From assembly GCF_947497005.1 (NCBI RefSeq), contig NZ_CANMFF010000021.1, forward strand, positions 1-64,000: 64,000 bases of DNA. The letters run 5' to 3'. How positions within the stretch are numbered: position 1 is the stretch's first letter; every line of letters starts with the position of its first letter. The DNA is from an uncultured Ruegeria sp. (lineage in GTDB: Bacteria; Pseudomonadota; Alphaproteobacteria; Rhodobacterales; Rhodobacteraceae). Below are positions 26,348 through 35,123 of the stretch, in pieces. Under the pieces are notes generated by a model. It was not told the DNA's origin. It ran no database searches and saw only the letters and a program-made list of their open reading frames with translations. The translations under genes were made by a program, and so were the position numbers.

Positions 26348-27634
26348 ATGTCCGTTCATCTTTCACGCCGAGGTCTATTGATCGGAGCCGGGGCCGCCAT
26401 CGGCACTTTTACCCTTGGCCGAACAACGGCGTTAGCCCAGTCAGGCGAAACTTTGAAAATCGGTTTTATCAGCCCGATTTCCGGCCCTCTGGCCGGATTT
26501 GGCCAAACTGATGGATATGTTTTGGAAAAAGCACGTGAAGCCTTGGCAAGCGGTGTGACGATTGATGGTGCCGGATATGCAGTCGAAATTCTGGATCGCG
26601 ATACACAGTCCGACCCTGCACGCGCCGGACAGCTTGCCCGAGACCTGATCAACAACGAAAACGTTGACATCATGATCGCAGTTTCGACGCCGGAAACGAT
26701 CAACCCGGTTTCGGATGCCTGCGAGGCTGCCGGGGTGCCCTGCATTTCCACCGTTATGCCCTGGGAAGCCTGGTATTTTGGCCGCGGTGCTAAACCCGGC
26801 GAACCTTCGCCGTTCAAATACGGTTACCATTTCGGTTTCGGTGTGAACGAGTTCTACGAAGCCTACGTCTCTCAATGGAATCTGATCGAAACCAACAAAA
26901 AAGTTGGTGTTATGTATCCCAACGATGCAGACGGAAATGCCATTCGCGCGGCTTTGGCACCGCAGCTTGCCGCAGCGGGGTATGAAATTGTCGATCCCGG
27001 TGCCTATGAAACAGGTACTTCGGATTATTCGCAGCAGATCCGTATGTTCCGAGATGCCGGCGTCGAAATCTTCAATACCTTCCCGATCCCGCCGGATTTC
27101 GCGGCCTTCTGGCGTCAGGCAGCACAGCAAGGACTGCATCGGCAGATCAAGATTGTTCAGGTTGCAAAGACGGGTCTGTTCCCGTCTGACATCGAGGTGC
27201 TTGGCGGGCTGGGCGAAAACATTGCCAGTGCGGCTTACTGGCACCGTGATTTCCCGTACACTTCGCCGGTCACCGGTCTGAACGGGGCGGCTTTGTGTGA
27301 TGGGTACGAAGCGGCAACAGGCCGACAGTGGACACAACAATTGGGAGCAACCCTGTCCGCATTTGATGTGGCCATCGCGGCCTTGAGCGCATCGGGCAGC
27401 CCAAAGGACAAAGAGGCAGTAGCCGCAGTCATGCCGACCCTGAAGGCCGATACAATCGGTGGTGTGGTTGACTTCAATTCCGGGCCGGTTCCGAATGTTG
27501 CCTCTGGCCCGATCATTGGCACCCAGTGGCAGAAATCTAAGGGTGACAAACACCAATTTGACTACGTCATCACCGAAAATGCGACGGACACCAACGTTCC
27601 GGTTACCGGCACGTTGATTCCATACAACGGGTGA
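26348..27634 (+). CDS. ABC-transporter substrate-binding protein (LivJ/Peripla_BP_6 type), Tat-exported
   Basis: The 428-residue protein binds the ligand in the periplasm for the LivFGHM-type permease encoded downstream. The N-terminus SRRGLLIGAGAAIGTFTLG is a twin-arginine signal. The mature part opens LKIGFISPISGPLAGFG, typical of the family. Homologues in aromatic clusters bind aromatic acids or phenylpropanoids rather than branched amino acids. GAGG precedes the ATG at 26348, and the next gene starts eight bases after its stop. Confidence 0.9.
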   Translation: MSVHLSRRGLLIGAGAAIGTFTLGRTTALAQSGETLKIGFISPISGPLAGFGQTDGYVLEKAREALASGVTIDGAGYAVEILDRDTQSDPARAGQLARDLINNENVDIMIAVSTPETINPVSDACEAAGVPCISTVMPWEAWYFGRGAKPGEPSPFKYGYHFGFGVNEFYEAYVSQWNLIETNKKVGVMYPNDADGNAIRAALAPQLAAAGYEIVDPGAYETGTSDYSQQIRMFRDAGVEIFNTFPIPPDFAAFWRQAAQQGLHRQIKIVQVAKTGLFPSDIEVLGGLGENIASAAYWHRDFPYTSPVTGLNGAALCDGYEAATGRQWTQQLGATLSAFDVAIAALSASGSPKDKEAVAAVMPTLKADTIGGVVDFNSGPVPNVASGPIIGTQWQKSKGDKHQFDYVITENATDTNVPVTGTLIPYNG

Positions 27635-27642
27635 GGTCAGTC

Positions 27643-28374
27643 ATGACGTCTTCATCCACCGTACTTCGTTCGGGCGGTATTTCTATGTCGTTCGGGGAAT
27701 ATAAAGTTCTTAGGGAAATTTCGCTGGACTTCTATCCGGGTGAAATTGTGGGTGTTCTGGGTCCAAACGGGGCCGGGAAAACAACCTATATGAACCTTCT
27801 GACGGGAGCCCTTCGGCCAACCGACGGTTCGGTTCATCTGATGAACGAAGACGTCACCGCCTTTGATACGGCGGAACGCTGCCATCGCGGGCTGGGGCGC
27901 ACCCATCAGGTACCCCGCCCTTTTCTGGGGATGACCGTGTTTGAAAACGTTCTTGTTGCGGTTGAGCACGGCCGTAACGAGATGCCCGATGATCCGGTAG
28001 CGGCAGCGTGGGAGGCTCTGGAGGAAACCGGCCTGTCCCATGTCGCGAACCGCCGTGGTGAGACTTTGGGCCTTCTCGATCGCAAACGACTGGAACTGTC
28101 GCGCGCTCTGGCGACAGACCCAAAGGTCCTGTTGCTTGATGAGATCGGAGGCGGGTTGACGGACACTGAAGGAGACGACCTGGTCGCCTTGGTCCGCAAA
28201 ATTCATGGGCGCGGCGTTACCATCATCTGGATCGAACATATCATGCGCTTGCTGATGGAAACCTGCAGCCGATTGGTCTGCATGGCTGGTGGTGAAGTGA
28301 TAGCGGATGGGGAACCACAGGCTGTCATCGACTCTCCGGAAGTGCAGGCCGCCTATTTTGGAGCAGCAGCATGA
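27643..28374 (+). CDS. ABC-transporter ATPase, LivG type
   Basis: About 243 residues with Walker A GPNGAGKTT, a Walker B LLLDEIGGGL and H-loop IEHIM, plus the longer LivG-type insert. The ABC signature is degenerate: the usual LSGGQ position reads LGLLDRKRLE, common in LivG proteins. The ATG at 27643 has GAGG six bases upstream; an in-frame GTG at 27631 overlaps the previous stop. Its end overlaps livF by four bases. Confidence 0.92.
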   Translation: MTSSSTVLRSGGISMSFGEYKVLREISLDFYPGEIVGVLGPNGAGKTTYMNLLTGALRPTDGSVHLMNEDVTAFDTAERCHRGLGRTHQVPRPFLGMTVFENVLVAVEHGRNEMPDDPVAAAWEALEETGLSHVANRRGETLGLLDRKRLELSRALATDPKVLLLDEIGGGLTDTEGDDLVALVRKIHGRGVTIIWIEHIMRLLMETCSRLVCMAGGEVIADGEPQAVIDSPEVQAAYFGAAA

Positions 28375-29081
28375 GTACGCTCGAAGTTTCCGATATCGTG
28401 GCCGGACATGGGCAGTTGCAGGCCGTACACGGTGTTTCCCTGACCGCCAGACCGGGTGAGATGATCTTTGTCGCCGGTGCCAACGGCGCAGGAAAGACGA
28501 CGCTGTTGCGCAGTATTGCCGGAGATCACATGGCAACCTCGGGGAAAGTGGTGCTGTCCGGAGTCGATATCTCGGAGTTGCCGGCGCATCATCGCGCTCG
28601 TTCGGGCTTGTCCCTTGTGCCGGAAGGCCGGCGTTTGTTCCCGCATATGACCGTGCGGGAAAACCTAATGCTGGGCATGTCCACCAGCCGCGAAGGGCCA
28701 TGGACCGTCGAAGCAATCTATGAAGCCTTCCCGAACCTGGCCAAGCTGGACAATTCCCCGGCTGGCAAACTTTCGGGCGGCGAACAACAGGCGGTTGCCA
28801 TTGGCAGAGCCCTGATGGGCGATCCCGTTGCCGTCATGTTGGACGAAGTTTCACTCGGACTTTCACCCGCTGCGGTTGAGTTGGCCTATGACGCGCTGAA
28901 ACAAGTGCGCGACATGGGACTTGCCATTGTCGTGGTCGAACAGGATCTCTCCCGAACTCTCAATACAGCGGATGACATCATCGTCATGTGCGAAGGCAAC
29001 GTGACCCTGCATGCGAAGCCTTCCGAAACATCTCTGGAGCAAATGGCCTCGGCGTCGTTTGGGCATGAGGAGGGCCACTAA
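28371..29081 (+). CDS. ABC-transporter ATPase, LivF type
   Basis: The 236-residue second ATPase of the importer has Walker A GANGAGKTT, signature LSGGEQQAV, Walker B VMLDEVSLGL and a VVEQD switch. Its ATG overlaps the livG-type stop (ATGA) and it abuts the permease gene directly. With LivG it powers uptake of the ligand bound by the product of 26348-27634. Confidence 0.92.
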   Translation: MSTLEVSDIVAGHGQLQAVHGVSLTARPGEMIFVAGANGAGKTTLLRSIAGDHMATSGKVVLSGVDISELPAHHRARSGLSLVPEGRRLFPHMTVRENLMLGMSTSREGPWTVEAIYEAFPNLAKLDNSPAGKLSGGEQQAVAIGRALMGDPVAVMLDEVSLGLSPAAVELAYDALKQVRDMGLAIVVVEQDLSRTLNTADDIIVMCEGNVTLHAKPSETSLEQMASASFGHEEGH

Positions 29082-29972
29082 ATGACTTCGCAACTGATCA
29101 ACGCCATATTGCTCGGCGGATATTACACCGTTTTGGCTATCGGATTGGCCTTCATGTACTCGGTGATGAATGTAATCAACCTGGCCCATGGTGCGCTCAT
29201 CATTCTGGCGGCGTTTGGCCTGCTGGTCCTGAGTTCAATTTTCGCGATCCCGCTTTATCTCGCTATCGTCATCATGATTTGCGTGATGTTCGGGCTCGGG
29301 CTGTTTCTGCACCGGTTTGTTCTGTCCAAAGCCTCTCAGGGGGGTGAACTGTTGCCCCTTCTGGCAACTTTCGGCATGGCGATCATTCTGGATAACCTGA
29401 TGTTTCAGGCGTTTGGCGCGGATAGCAATTCGCTTGCGCCTTTGGTCGGCGATCTGTCCTGGGCGTCATTCGAACTGCCAGGGAATATCTATATCGGACA
29501 GATCAGCGTTTACATTCTGATGGCAGCGATTGCGACGATTATCGCTTTGGAATGGTTGCTGAACCGAACCGATCTTGGGCGGCGCATTCAGGCGACCAGC
29601 CAAGACCGGGCAACCGCATCGCTCTTGGGTATTGATACAGGCCGCACGCTGGCCATCGCCACAGGCATTGCACTTGCGACCGGGGTTCTGGCGGCAGCAG
29701 CACTTGGCTTGCGCAGCGCATGGGGCCCATATGATGGTTCCGCGCAGCTGCTATTCGCTTTCGAAGCCGTGGTGATTGGCGGGCTTGGGTCCATGTGGCG
29801 CGTGATGGCGGGAGCGATGATCCTTGCGATTGCTCAATCCATCGGCGCGATGATCCACCCTCAGGGCTTTCTGATTTGCGGGCACTTGGCATTCCTTGCA
29901 GCTGTATTCATCCGTCTCGGCGGCAACGGTTTCAGCTTGCCCGGACTTCTTGGGAAAGGAGCACAGACATGA
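29082..29972 (+). CDS. ABC-transporter permease, LivH type
   Basis: A 296-residue integral-membrane subunit with about eight hydrophobic segments. It starts MTSQLINAILLGGYYTVLAI and carries the family element NLAHGALIILAAF near residue 30 and the coupling region LNRTDLGRRIQATSQDRATA. It begins at the base after the LivF stop and overlaps livM by four bases, so stoichiometric translation is likely. Confidence 0.92.
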   Translation: MTSQLINAILLGGYYTVLAIGLAFMYSVMNVINLAHGALIILAAFGLLVLSSIFAIPLYLAIVIMICVMFGLGLFLHRFVLSKASQGGELLPLLATFGMAIILDNLMFQAFGADSNSLAPLVGDLSWASFELPGNIYIGQISVYILMAAIATIIALEWLLNRTDLGRRIQATSQDRATASLLGIDTGRTLAIATGIALATGVLAAAALGLRSAWGPYDGSAQLLFAFEAVVIGGLGSMWRVMAGAMILAIAQSIGAMIHPQGFLICGHLAFLAAVFIRLGGNGFSLPGLLGKGAQT

Positions 29973-30970
29973 ACACAACCGCCAAATTGACTGTTACGCG
30001 CGGTGGTGCCACCGCAAATATGACCATGATCGCAATTATTATTGCTGTGGTTGCGCTGGCCGCAACACCATGGGTTTTCGGTGTAGGGGGAAGCGGCCGG
30101 GCTGTGGCGCTGCTGGTCTATGTTTTGCTGGCGGTGATGTGGAATGCACTTGCCGGGTTCGCCGGGCTGGTTTCGATCGGTCAGACACTGTTCTTTGGCA
30201 CAGCGGCCTATGCCACCATTCGATTGGCGGATGCCGGGGTTGATCCCTATCTCGCCATTCTGATTGCCATAGCATTCGGAGCCGCACTTGGATGGATAAC
30301 CTCGCTGTTCATGCTTTCGTTGAAGGATGGTGAGTTTGCAATCGGTATGTGGGTTCTGTCTTCTCTGGCGCATCTGTGTGTGAATCTTGACCCGCTCATT
30401 CAGGGCGAGACCGGCACATCGCTGATTTCACTAAACGCATATGACATTCAGACCCGCAGCATGATCACCCTGTGGATGGCTTTGGGAATTACAATTGCTG
30501 TTTTCGTCATTCTTGTTGTGCTCCTACGCAGCCGCACAGGCGCAGCCATTACGGCCATTCGCGATGACGAAATCGGGGCACGCTCGATCGGTGTGAACGT
30601 GATGAAGACGAAACGCATCGTCTTTGTTCTGGCCGCAGCAGGAACGGCAGCAGCCGGTGCCTTATGGCTGGCCTCAGCATCGAACTTTCAGCCACGCGCC
30701 TTCTTCGGAGTGCAGTGGACCGCGTACATGCTTTTCATGGTGCTTGTTGGCGGGCTTGGCCGGATCGAAGGCGCCATCATTGGGGCTGTGTTGTTCTTTG
30801 TGATCGAAACCTTCTTTGCCGCCTATGGCGCCTGGTACCTTGTCGGGCTTGGGGCAGTGGCCGTGTTTTTCGCTTTGTTCCTGCCCAAAGGGGTGTGGGG
30901 CTGGATCGGTCCGCGCCTGCCGGGAGAGGCAATTCCAACCGGCTATATCGTCGAAAAATCAAACACATGA
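29969..30970 (+). CDS. ABC-transporter permease, LivM type
   Basis: About 333 residues and nine or ten hydrophobic segments. Family elements include AGLVSIGQTLFFGTAAYA near residue 60 and the coupling helix RSRTGAAITAIRDDEIGARS. The ATG at 29969 overlaps the livH stop and has GGAG seven bases upstream; the frame is open much further upstream, but that part only shadows livH. It is the last transporter subunit before the catabolic enzymes of the operon. Confidence 0.92.
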   Translation: MNTTAKLTVTRGGATANMTMIAIIIAVVALAATPWVFGVGGSGRAVALLVYVLLAVMWNALAGFAGLVSIGQTLFFGTAAYATIRLADAGVDPYLAILIAIAFGAALGWITSLFMLSLKDGEFAIGMWVLSSLAHLCVNLDPLIQGETGTSLISLNAYDIQTRSMITLWMALGITIAVFVILVVLLRSRTGAAITAIRDDEIGARSIGVNVMKTKRIVFVLAAAGTAAAGALWLASASNFQPRAFFGVQWTAYMLFMVLVGGLGRIEGAIIGAVLFFVIETFFAAYGAWYLVGLGAVAVFFALFLPKGVWGWIGPRLPGEAIPTGYIVEKSNT

Positions 30971-30983
30971 TGAGGAGTAAGAC

Positions 30984-31763
30984 ATGTTGAAGGACAAAAC
31001 TATTATTGTAACGGGTGTCGCCTCGGGTATTGGTGCCGAAACTGCGGTGCAACTGAAACAGCATGGTGCAAAAGTCATCGGCGTCGACCGGAACGAACCT
31101 TCGGTGGAACTGGATATCTTTCATCAGGTGGATTTGATGGATGCAGCCGGCGTGGCTGATCTGATCGAAACGCTGAAGGGCTATAACGCCAATGGTCTGG
31201 CCAACATTGCAGGGGTTCCGCCCACGGCACCGCCCGAAGTTGTCGTAACTGTAAACCTTGTGGCCTTGAAAAAACTGACCTTGGGTCTGGTCGACAGTTT
31301 GGCCGACAATGCTTCGATTGTGAATCTGGCGTCATTGGCCGGGATCGGCTGGGAAGGCGAGGTTGCCAAGATCAGGGTGGCCGATGATTTGGATTTCGAC
31401 GGTGTCGAGGCATTCTGCAAAACCCATGGCATCACCGCTGAAAACAGCTATTTCTTTGGCAAACAGGCGCTTGTTGCCTGGACGCATGAAAACCGCTGGA
31501 CGTGGCGTGATCGGGGTATCCGTATGAACGCAGTCAGTCCGGGGCCTGTAGATACACCAATTCTGGGTGATTTTCTTGAGACACTTGGGGAACGCGCGGA
31601 AGAAGATATGCGTATCATGGACCGTCCGGGTACGGCCAAAGACATTGCACCGATTGTAGCTTTTCTGCTGTCCGACGGTTCCGTCTGGCTGCGCGGCACC
31701 AATATCGCAAGTGATGGTGGTATGCGGGCCAATATCGACGCGACGAGCAACGGGCTGAACTGA
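30984..31763 (+). CDS. Short-chain dehydrogenase, coniferyl-alcohol-dehydrogenase-like
   Basis: This 259-residue SDR has the NAD-binding TGVASGIG motif (about 10-17), the VIGVDRNEPS stretch, and active-site Ser with Y-x-x-x-K as YFFGK (about 155-159). The order VTGVASGIGAETA... VIGVDRNEPS... FCNIAG-like NIAGVP... VDTPILGDF matches coniferyl-alcohol dehydrogenase (CalA) from Pseudomonas, which oxidises an aromatic allylic alcohol to the aldehyde. In this operon it would supply the aldehyde to the two aldehyde dehydrogenases. AGGAG lies six bases before the ATG. Confidence 0.82.
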   Translation: MLKDKTIIVTGVASGIGAETAVQLKQHGAKVIGVDRNEPSVELDIFHQVDLMDAAGVADLIETLKGYNANGLANIAGVPPTAPPEVVVTVNLVALKKLTLGLVDSLADNASIVNLASLAGIGWEGEVAKIRVADDLDFDGVEAFCKTHGITAENSYFFGKQALVAWTHENRWTWRDRGIRMNAVSPGPVDTPILGDFLETLGERAEEDMRIMDRPGTAKDIAPIVAFLLSDGSVWLRGTNIASDGGMRANIDATSNGLN

Positions 31764-31796
31764 GCGCTACAACCAATCTGATTTCAGGAGAGTAAG

Positions 31797-33242
31797 ATGA
31801 ACATTTCAATGTTGATCAACGGAGAAGATGTGCCTGCGGAAAGCGGCCAAACATTTGAGCGCGCTGACCCGGTCACTGGTGAGGTTGCCACCGTTGCTCC
31901 GGCAGCGGGTGTGAAGGATGTCGAAAAGGCGGTACAGGCGGCGGCAGACGCGTTCCCGGTATGGTCAAAGACAAGCCCGGCTGAAAGGCGCGGCCTGTTG
32001 TTGAAAGCTGCCGAAGCCATGGAAGCCAATACCGGTGAGATCGTTGACGCTATGGTTGCCGAAACCGGTGCCACGTCTATTTGGGCTGGATTCAACTGCA
32101 TGCTGGCTGCAGGTATGCTGCGCGAGGCTGCGTCCCTGACAACGCAGATTTCCGGCGAGGTCATCCCGGCAAACAAACCCGGAACGTTGGCAATGGCGCA
32201 GCGCAAGCCATTGGGCGTCTGCGTCGGAATTGCACCCTGGAACGCGCCGGTCATTCTGGGCACGCGTGCTGTATCCACCGCGATTGCCTGCGGCAACACT
32301 GCCATTCTGAAAGCTTCGGAGCTGTGCCCGGCTGTCCAGCTTGCCATCGGTCAGGCCTTTAAGGACGCAGGCTTTCCACCCGGCGTGTTGAACGTGATCA
32401 CCAACGCACCAGAGGATGCGCCCGAAATTGTTGGTGCCCTGATTGACGATGCGCGGGTGCGACATGTGAACTTTACGGGTTCAACCCAAGTTGGTCGGAT
32501 CATCGGGGAACGTGCTGCCCGCAACCTCAAACCAGCGCTGCTGGAATTGGGAGGAAAGGCGCCGTTGATCATCCTTGATGATGCTGATGTGAACGCGGCT
32601 GTAAACGGGGCGGCGTTCGGGGCTTTTATGAACCAGGGCCAGATCTGTATGTCGACCGAGCGGATCATCGTTCAGGACCGGATCGCAGATGCATTTGTCA
32701 AAGCTCTGGCAACCAAAGCTTCCAACCTTCCGGCGGGCAACCCGCGCGAAAAGGTCGTGCTGGGCTCGTTGGTAAGCTCACAGGCTGCAGAGAAGATGGA
32801 TGACCTCATCGCTGATGCTACCGGCAAGGGCGGTAAAGTCGTTGCCGGCGGCAACCGCAACGGAACCATCGTCGAAGCGACATTGATCGACAATGTTACG
32901 CCGGAGATGCGGATTTACAGCGAAGAGAGCTTTGGCCCGGTGAAATCCATCATCCGCGTCAAGGACGACGAAGAAGCCATCCGTATTGCCAATGACACGG
33001 AATATGGTTTGTCAGCCGCCGTTTATGGCAGCGATATCACACGTGTCATGTCTGTTGCTGACCGCATCGAGTCTGGAATCTGCCATATCAATGGACCAAC
33101 CGTATCAGATGAGGCGCAGATGCCGTTTGGTGGTGTAAAAGACAGCGGATATGGTCGATTTGGAGGCCGTTCCGGGATCGACGCATTCACCTCGGTTCGT
33201 TGGGTGACAATCGAAAACCCAAATCAGCATTTCCCATTCTGA
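31797..33242 (+). CDS. NAD(P)-dependent aldehyde dehydrogenase, aromatic-aldehyde type (second copy)
   Basis: The 481-residue enzyme is the same length as, and closely related to, the first copy in this operon, with E250 in LLELGG, C284 in NQGQICMS and the FTGSTQVG cofactor loop. It belongs to the salicylaldehyde/vanillin dehydrogenase group. Having two such enzymes in one operon suggests two different aldehydes or different kinetics. AGGAG precedes the ATG by six bases. The next gene starts nine bases after its stop. Confidence 0.9.
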   Translation: MNISMLINGEDVPAESGQTFERADPVTGEVATVAPAAGVKDVEKAVQAAADAFPVWSKTSPAERRGLLLKAAEAMEANTGEIVDAMVAETGATSIWAGFNCMLAAGMLREAASLTTQISGEVIPANKPGTLAMAQRKPLGVCVGIAPWNAPVILGTRAVSTAIACGNTAILKASELCPAVQLAIGQAFKDAGFPPGVLNVITNAPEDAPEIVGALIDDARVRHVNFTGSTQVGRIIGERAARNLKPALLELGGKAPLIILDDADVNAAVNGAAFGAFMNQGQICMSTERIIVQDRIADAFVKALATKASNLPAGNPREKVVLGSLVSSQAAEKMDDLIADATGKGGKVVAGGNRNGTIVEATLIDNVTPEMRIYSEESFGPVKSIIRVKDDEEAIRIANDTEYGLSAAVYGSDITRVMSVADRIESGICHINGPTVSDEAQMPFGGVKDSGYGRFGGRSGIDAFTSVRWVTIENPNQHFPF

Positions 33243-33251
33243 GGAGCAGAA

Positions 33252-33638
33252 ATGACAAACGATCTGGAGCAAAACAAGAAGAATGTCATCGCGTTCTATG
33301 AGATGATGTTCAACGATTGCGAACCGGCTAAAGCCATCGAACAATATGTTGGAGATGATTACATCCAGCATAACCCGGATGTTGAAGACGGAAAGCAGGG
33401 ATTTATCGATTACTTCATCAAGATGGCGGATGAGTATCCGGTGAAGTCAGTCGTCGTAAAACGCGCCATAGCCGAGGGTAATCACGTCGTGCTTCATTGC
33501 CACCAGATCTGGCCCGAAGGTCTGGAATACGCGGGAATGGACATTTTTCGTCTGGATGAAAAAGGCAAGATCGTCGAGCATTGGGACGTCCTGCAAGTGA
33601 TCCCGGACCACTCCAAAAACGATAACGGGATGTTCTGA
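33252..33638 (+). CDS. SnoaL-like (NTF2-fold) protein, single domain
   Basis: A 128-residue protein of the SnoaL-like/NTF2 fold. It begins with an alpha-helical FYEMMFN segment, then YVGDDYIQHNP (about 33-43), then the family strands DIFRLDEKGKIVEHWDVLQ. Enzymes of this fold catalyse cyclisations, dehydrations or isomerisations, but many members have unknown roles. It closes the plus-strand operon and is followed by a terminator. A tandem-duplicated relative lies at 36893-37663 on the other strand, sharing the YIQHNP motif and the (N/H)DNG(M/K)F ending. Confidence 0.82.
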   Translation: MTNDLEQNKKNVIAFYEMMFNDCEPAKAIEQYVGDDYIQHNPDVEDGKQGFIDYFIKMADEYPVKSVVVKRAIAEGNHVVLHCHQIWPEGLEYAGMDIFRLDEKGKIVEHWDVLQVIPDHSKNDNGMF

Positions 33639-33656
33639 ACTTAATTCCTGAACCGC

Positions 33657-33678
33657 CAACCGGACCCGGTTGTCTTTT
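33657..33678 (+). terminator. Rho-independent terminator after the aldehyde/Liv operon
   Basis: CAACCG and CGGTTG form a six-pair stem around GACC, followed by TCTTTT. It sits 19 bases after the SnoaL-like stop and also separates the operon from the convergent P450 gene. Confidence 0.75.
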
Positions 33679-33722
33679 GAAATGAAAGGCTCCGGGTCTG
33701 GCTCTGCTATAAGAGATACGCG

Positions 33723-34937
33723 CTATTGTGGGCGGTGGTGCTCTGCCCCGCGCTCGACATGGAGTTTCAGCGTCCTCAGCCCGCGGCCCTCATGACCCGG
33801 TTCCCAATCCGGTCGCTCAAGCAGGCGGATGGTTGAAAACTCTGATACCAGGCCATGAAGCGCCACAGACATTTCCATCCTTGCCAGTTGCGCTCCGGGA
33901 CACGCATGCATGCCCGCTCCGAACGAGAAATTGCGTGTGCGCCCCTCGCGGGTGATATTGAAGTTTTGAGGATCTTTGACGGCCGACGGGTCCCGATTGG
34001 CACCCGGCACAAGCGCATAGGCGACATCCCCTTTACGGAACTTCAGGCCTTTGAACTCAAATTCCCCGGTTGCCTGATGTGGAATGGCCCATGGAAGCGG
34101 CGCGAAACGCATACCCTCGTCAACAGCGCGCAGCGCAAGACCGGGATCCGCTCGGAGCTTTTCAAGTTCATCAGGGTGCTGAAGCAACGCCAGAAGGATC
34201 AGGGGAAGCTGTGTCCGCGTTGTGTCTACCCCGGCCGAGGCCAACTCGGCGGACAAGTAGACAATCTCATCTTCAGACATTCGGTCGCCGTCAATTTCAG
34301 CCTGAATAAGTTCGCTGAACAGATCCTCGCCTGGATTTTCGCGGCGTTCAGACAGCAGATCGCGCAAGTAGGTGTGAATTCGGCGATTGGCCTCTTCGAC
34401 TTTTTCTATCCCGACACCGGTTTGAAGGGCATCCAGCTTGCGGCCACCCACCTTGATCCAGTCGTTCAGGCCTTCTGTTTCCACGTAAGGTACGTCAAAC
34501 ATTGGCCCCAGCACCCGTGAAGGCAACGGGTCGGCGAAATCCGCGCAAAACTCAACCTCGCCTGTGTCCGGAAAGGCCGCCGTCAGATCCCTGGAAATCG
34601 CTTCGATGGATTGGCGCATCCCGCCCACGATCCGTTCCCGCAGAGCGATTTTCACCAGTCGTGACAAGCGATCATGGCTTACCCCGTGCATGTTAAGAAG
34701 TTCGTGATCAATCGCTTTTTTCAGGTAGGGGCTCTTTGTTTCGTCAATCCCCTCAAAATGGAACCGGAAATCCCTGCATTTGAATATCTCTGCAACGTCT
34801 TCCTGATTGTAGAAAATCATCCCTCCATCGGGTGTGCGTGCGTAAAAGGACTGTGCCCTCAAATGTTCGATAAACCCGTATCTGTCCTGTTTGAACTCTT
34901 CCGCATCAAGAGCCACGGTCATGGGAGAGTCTGGCAT
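33723..34937 (-). CDS. Cytochrome P450 monooxygenase
   Basis: A 404-residue soluble bacterial P450. The oxygen-activating I-helix is AGVDTT at 235-240, the ExxR pair is E274-R277 and the haem loop is FSFGAGMHACPG with Cys346. No ferredoxin or ferredoxin reductase gene is within the window, so electrons must come from partners elsewhere. It sits at the end of a minus-strand set that begins with a VOC dioxygenase-like gene and includes the SirTM/macrodomain pair. It might hydroxylate or demethylate an aromatic or terpenoid substrate; sequence alone does not decide. GGAGG is seven bases before the ATG. Confidence 0.93.
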   Translation of the reverse strand: MPDSPMTVALDAEEFKQDRYGFIEHLRAQSFYARTPDGGMIFYNQEDVAEIFKCRDFRFHFEGIDETKSPYLKKAIDHELLNMHGVSHDRLSRLVKIALRERIVGGMRQSIEAISRDLTAAFPDTGEVEFCADFADPLPSRVLGPMFDVPYVETEGLNDWIKVGGRKLDALQTGVGIEKVEEANRRIHTYLRDLLSERRENPGEDLFSELIQAEIDGDRMSEDEIVYLSAELASAGVDTTRTQLPLILLALLQHPDELEKLRADPGLALRAVDEGMRFAPLPWAIPHQATGEFEFKGLKFRKGDVAYALVPGANRDPSAVKDPQNFNITREGRTRNFSFGAGMHACPGAQLARMEMSVALHGLVSEFSTIRLLERPDWEPGHEGRGLRTLKLHVERGAEHHRPQ

Positions 34938-35123
34938 CTGTGTACCTCCGCATCTATGGAATCGTATTCGTGAAGGGTTAGCCGGCGCAACTTGACGTCA
35001 GGAAATCCTGAAATCCTGTCGGGACGCGCCTGTTTTTTCAATATTGGTGTTGTCAAAAAATCCACAACGATTTCCTTTCAGCGGCAATAAAATACCAATT
35101 TTTCATGGAGGCGGCACTCGTCC

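Noticed and set aside
26348..30970. Branched-chain amino acid importer
   Set aside because: The subunits are Liv-type, but the operon encodes aromatic alcohol/aldehyde enzymes, so an aromatic ligand is more likely.
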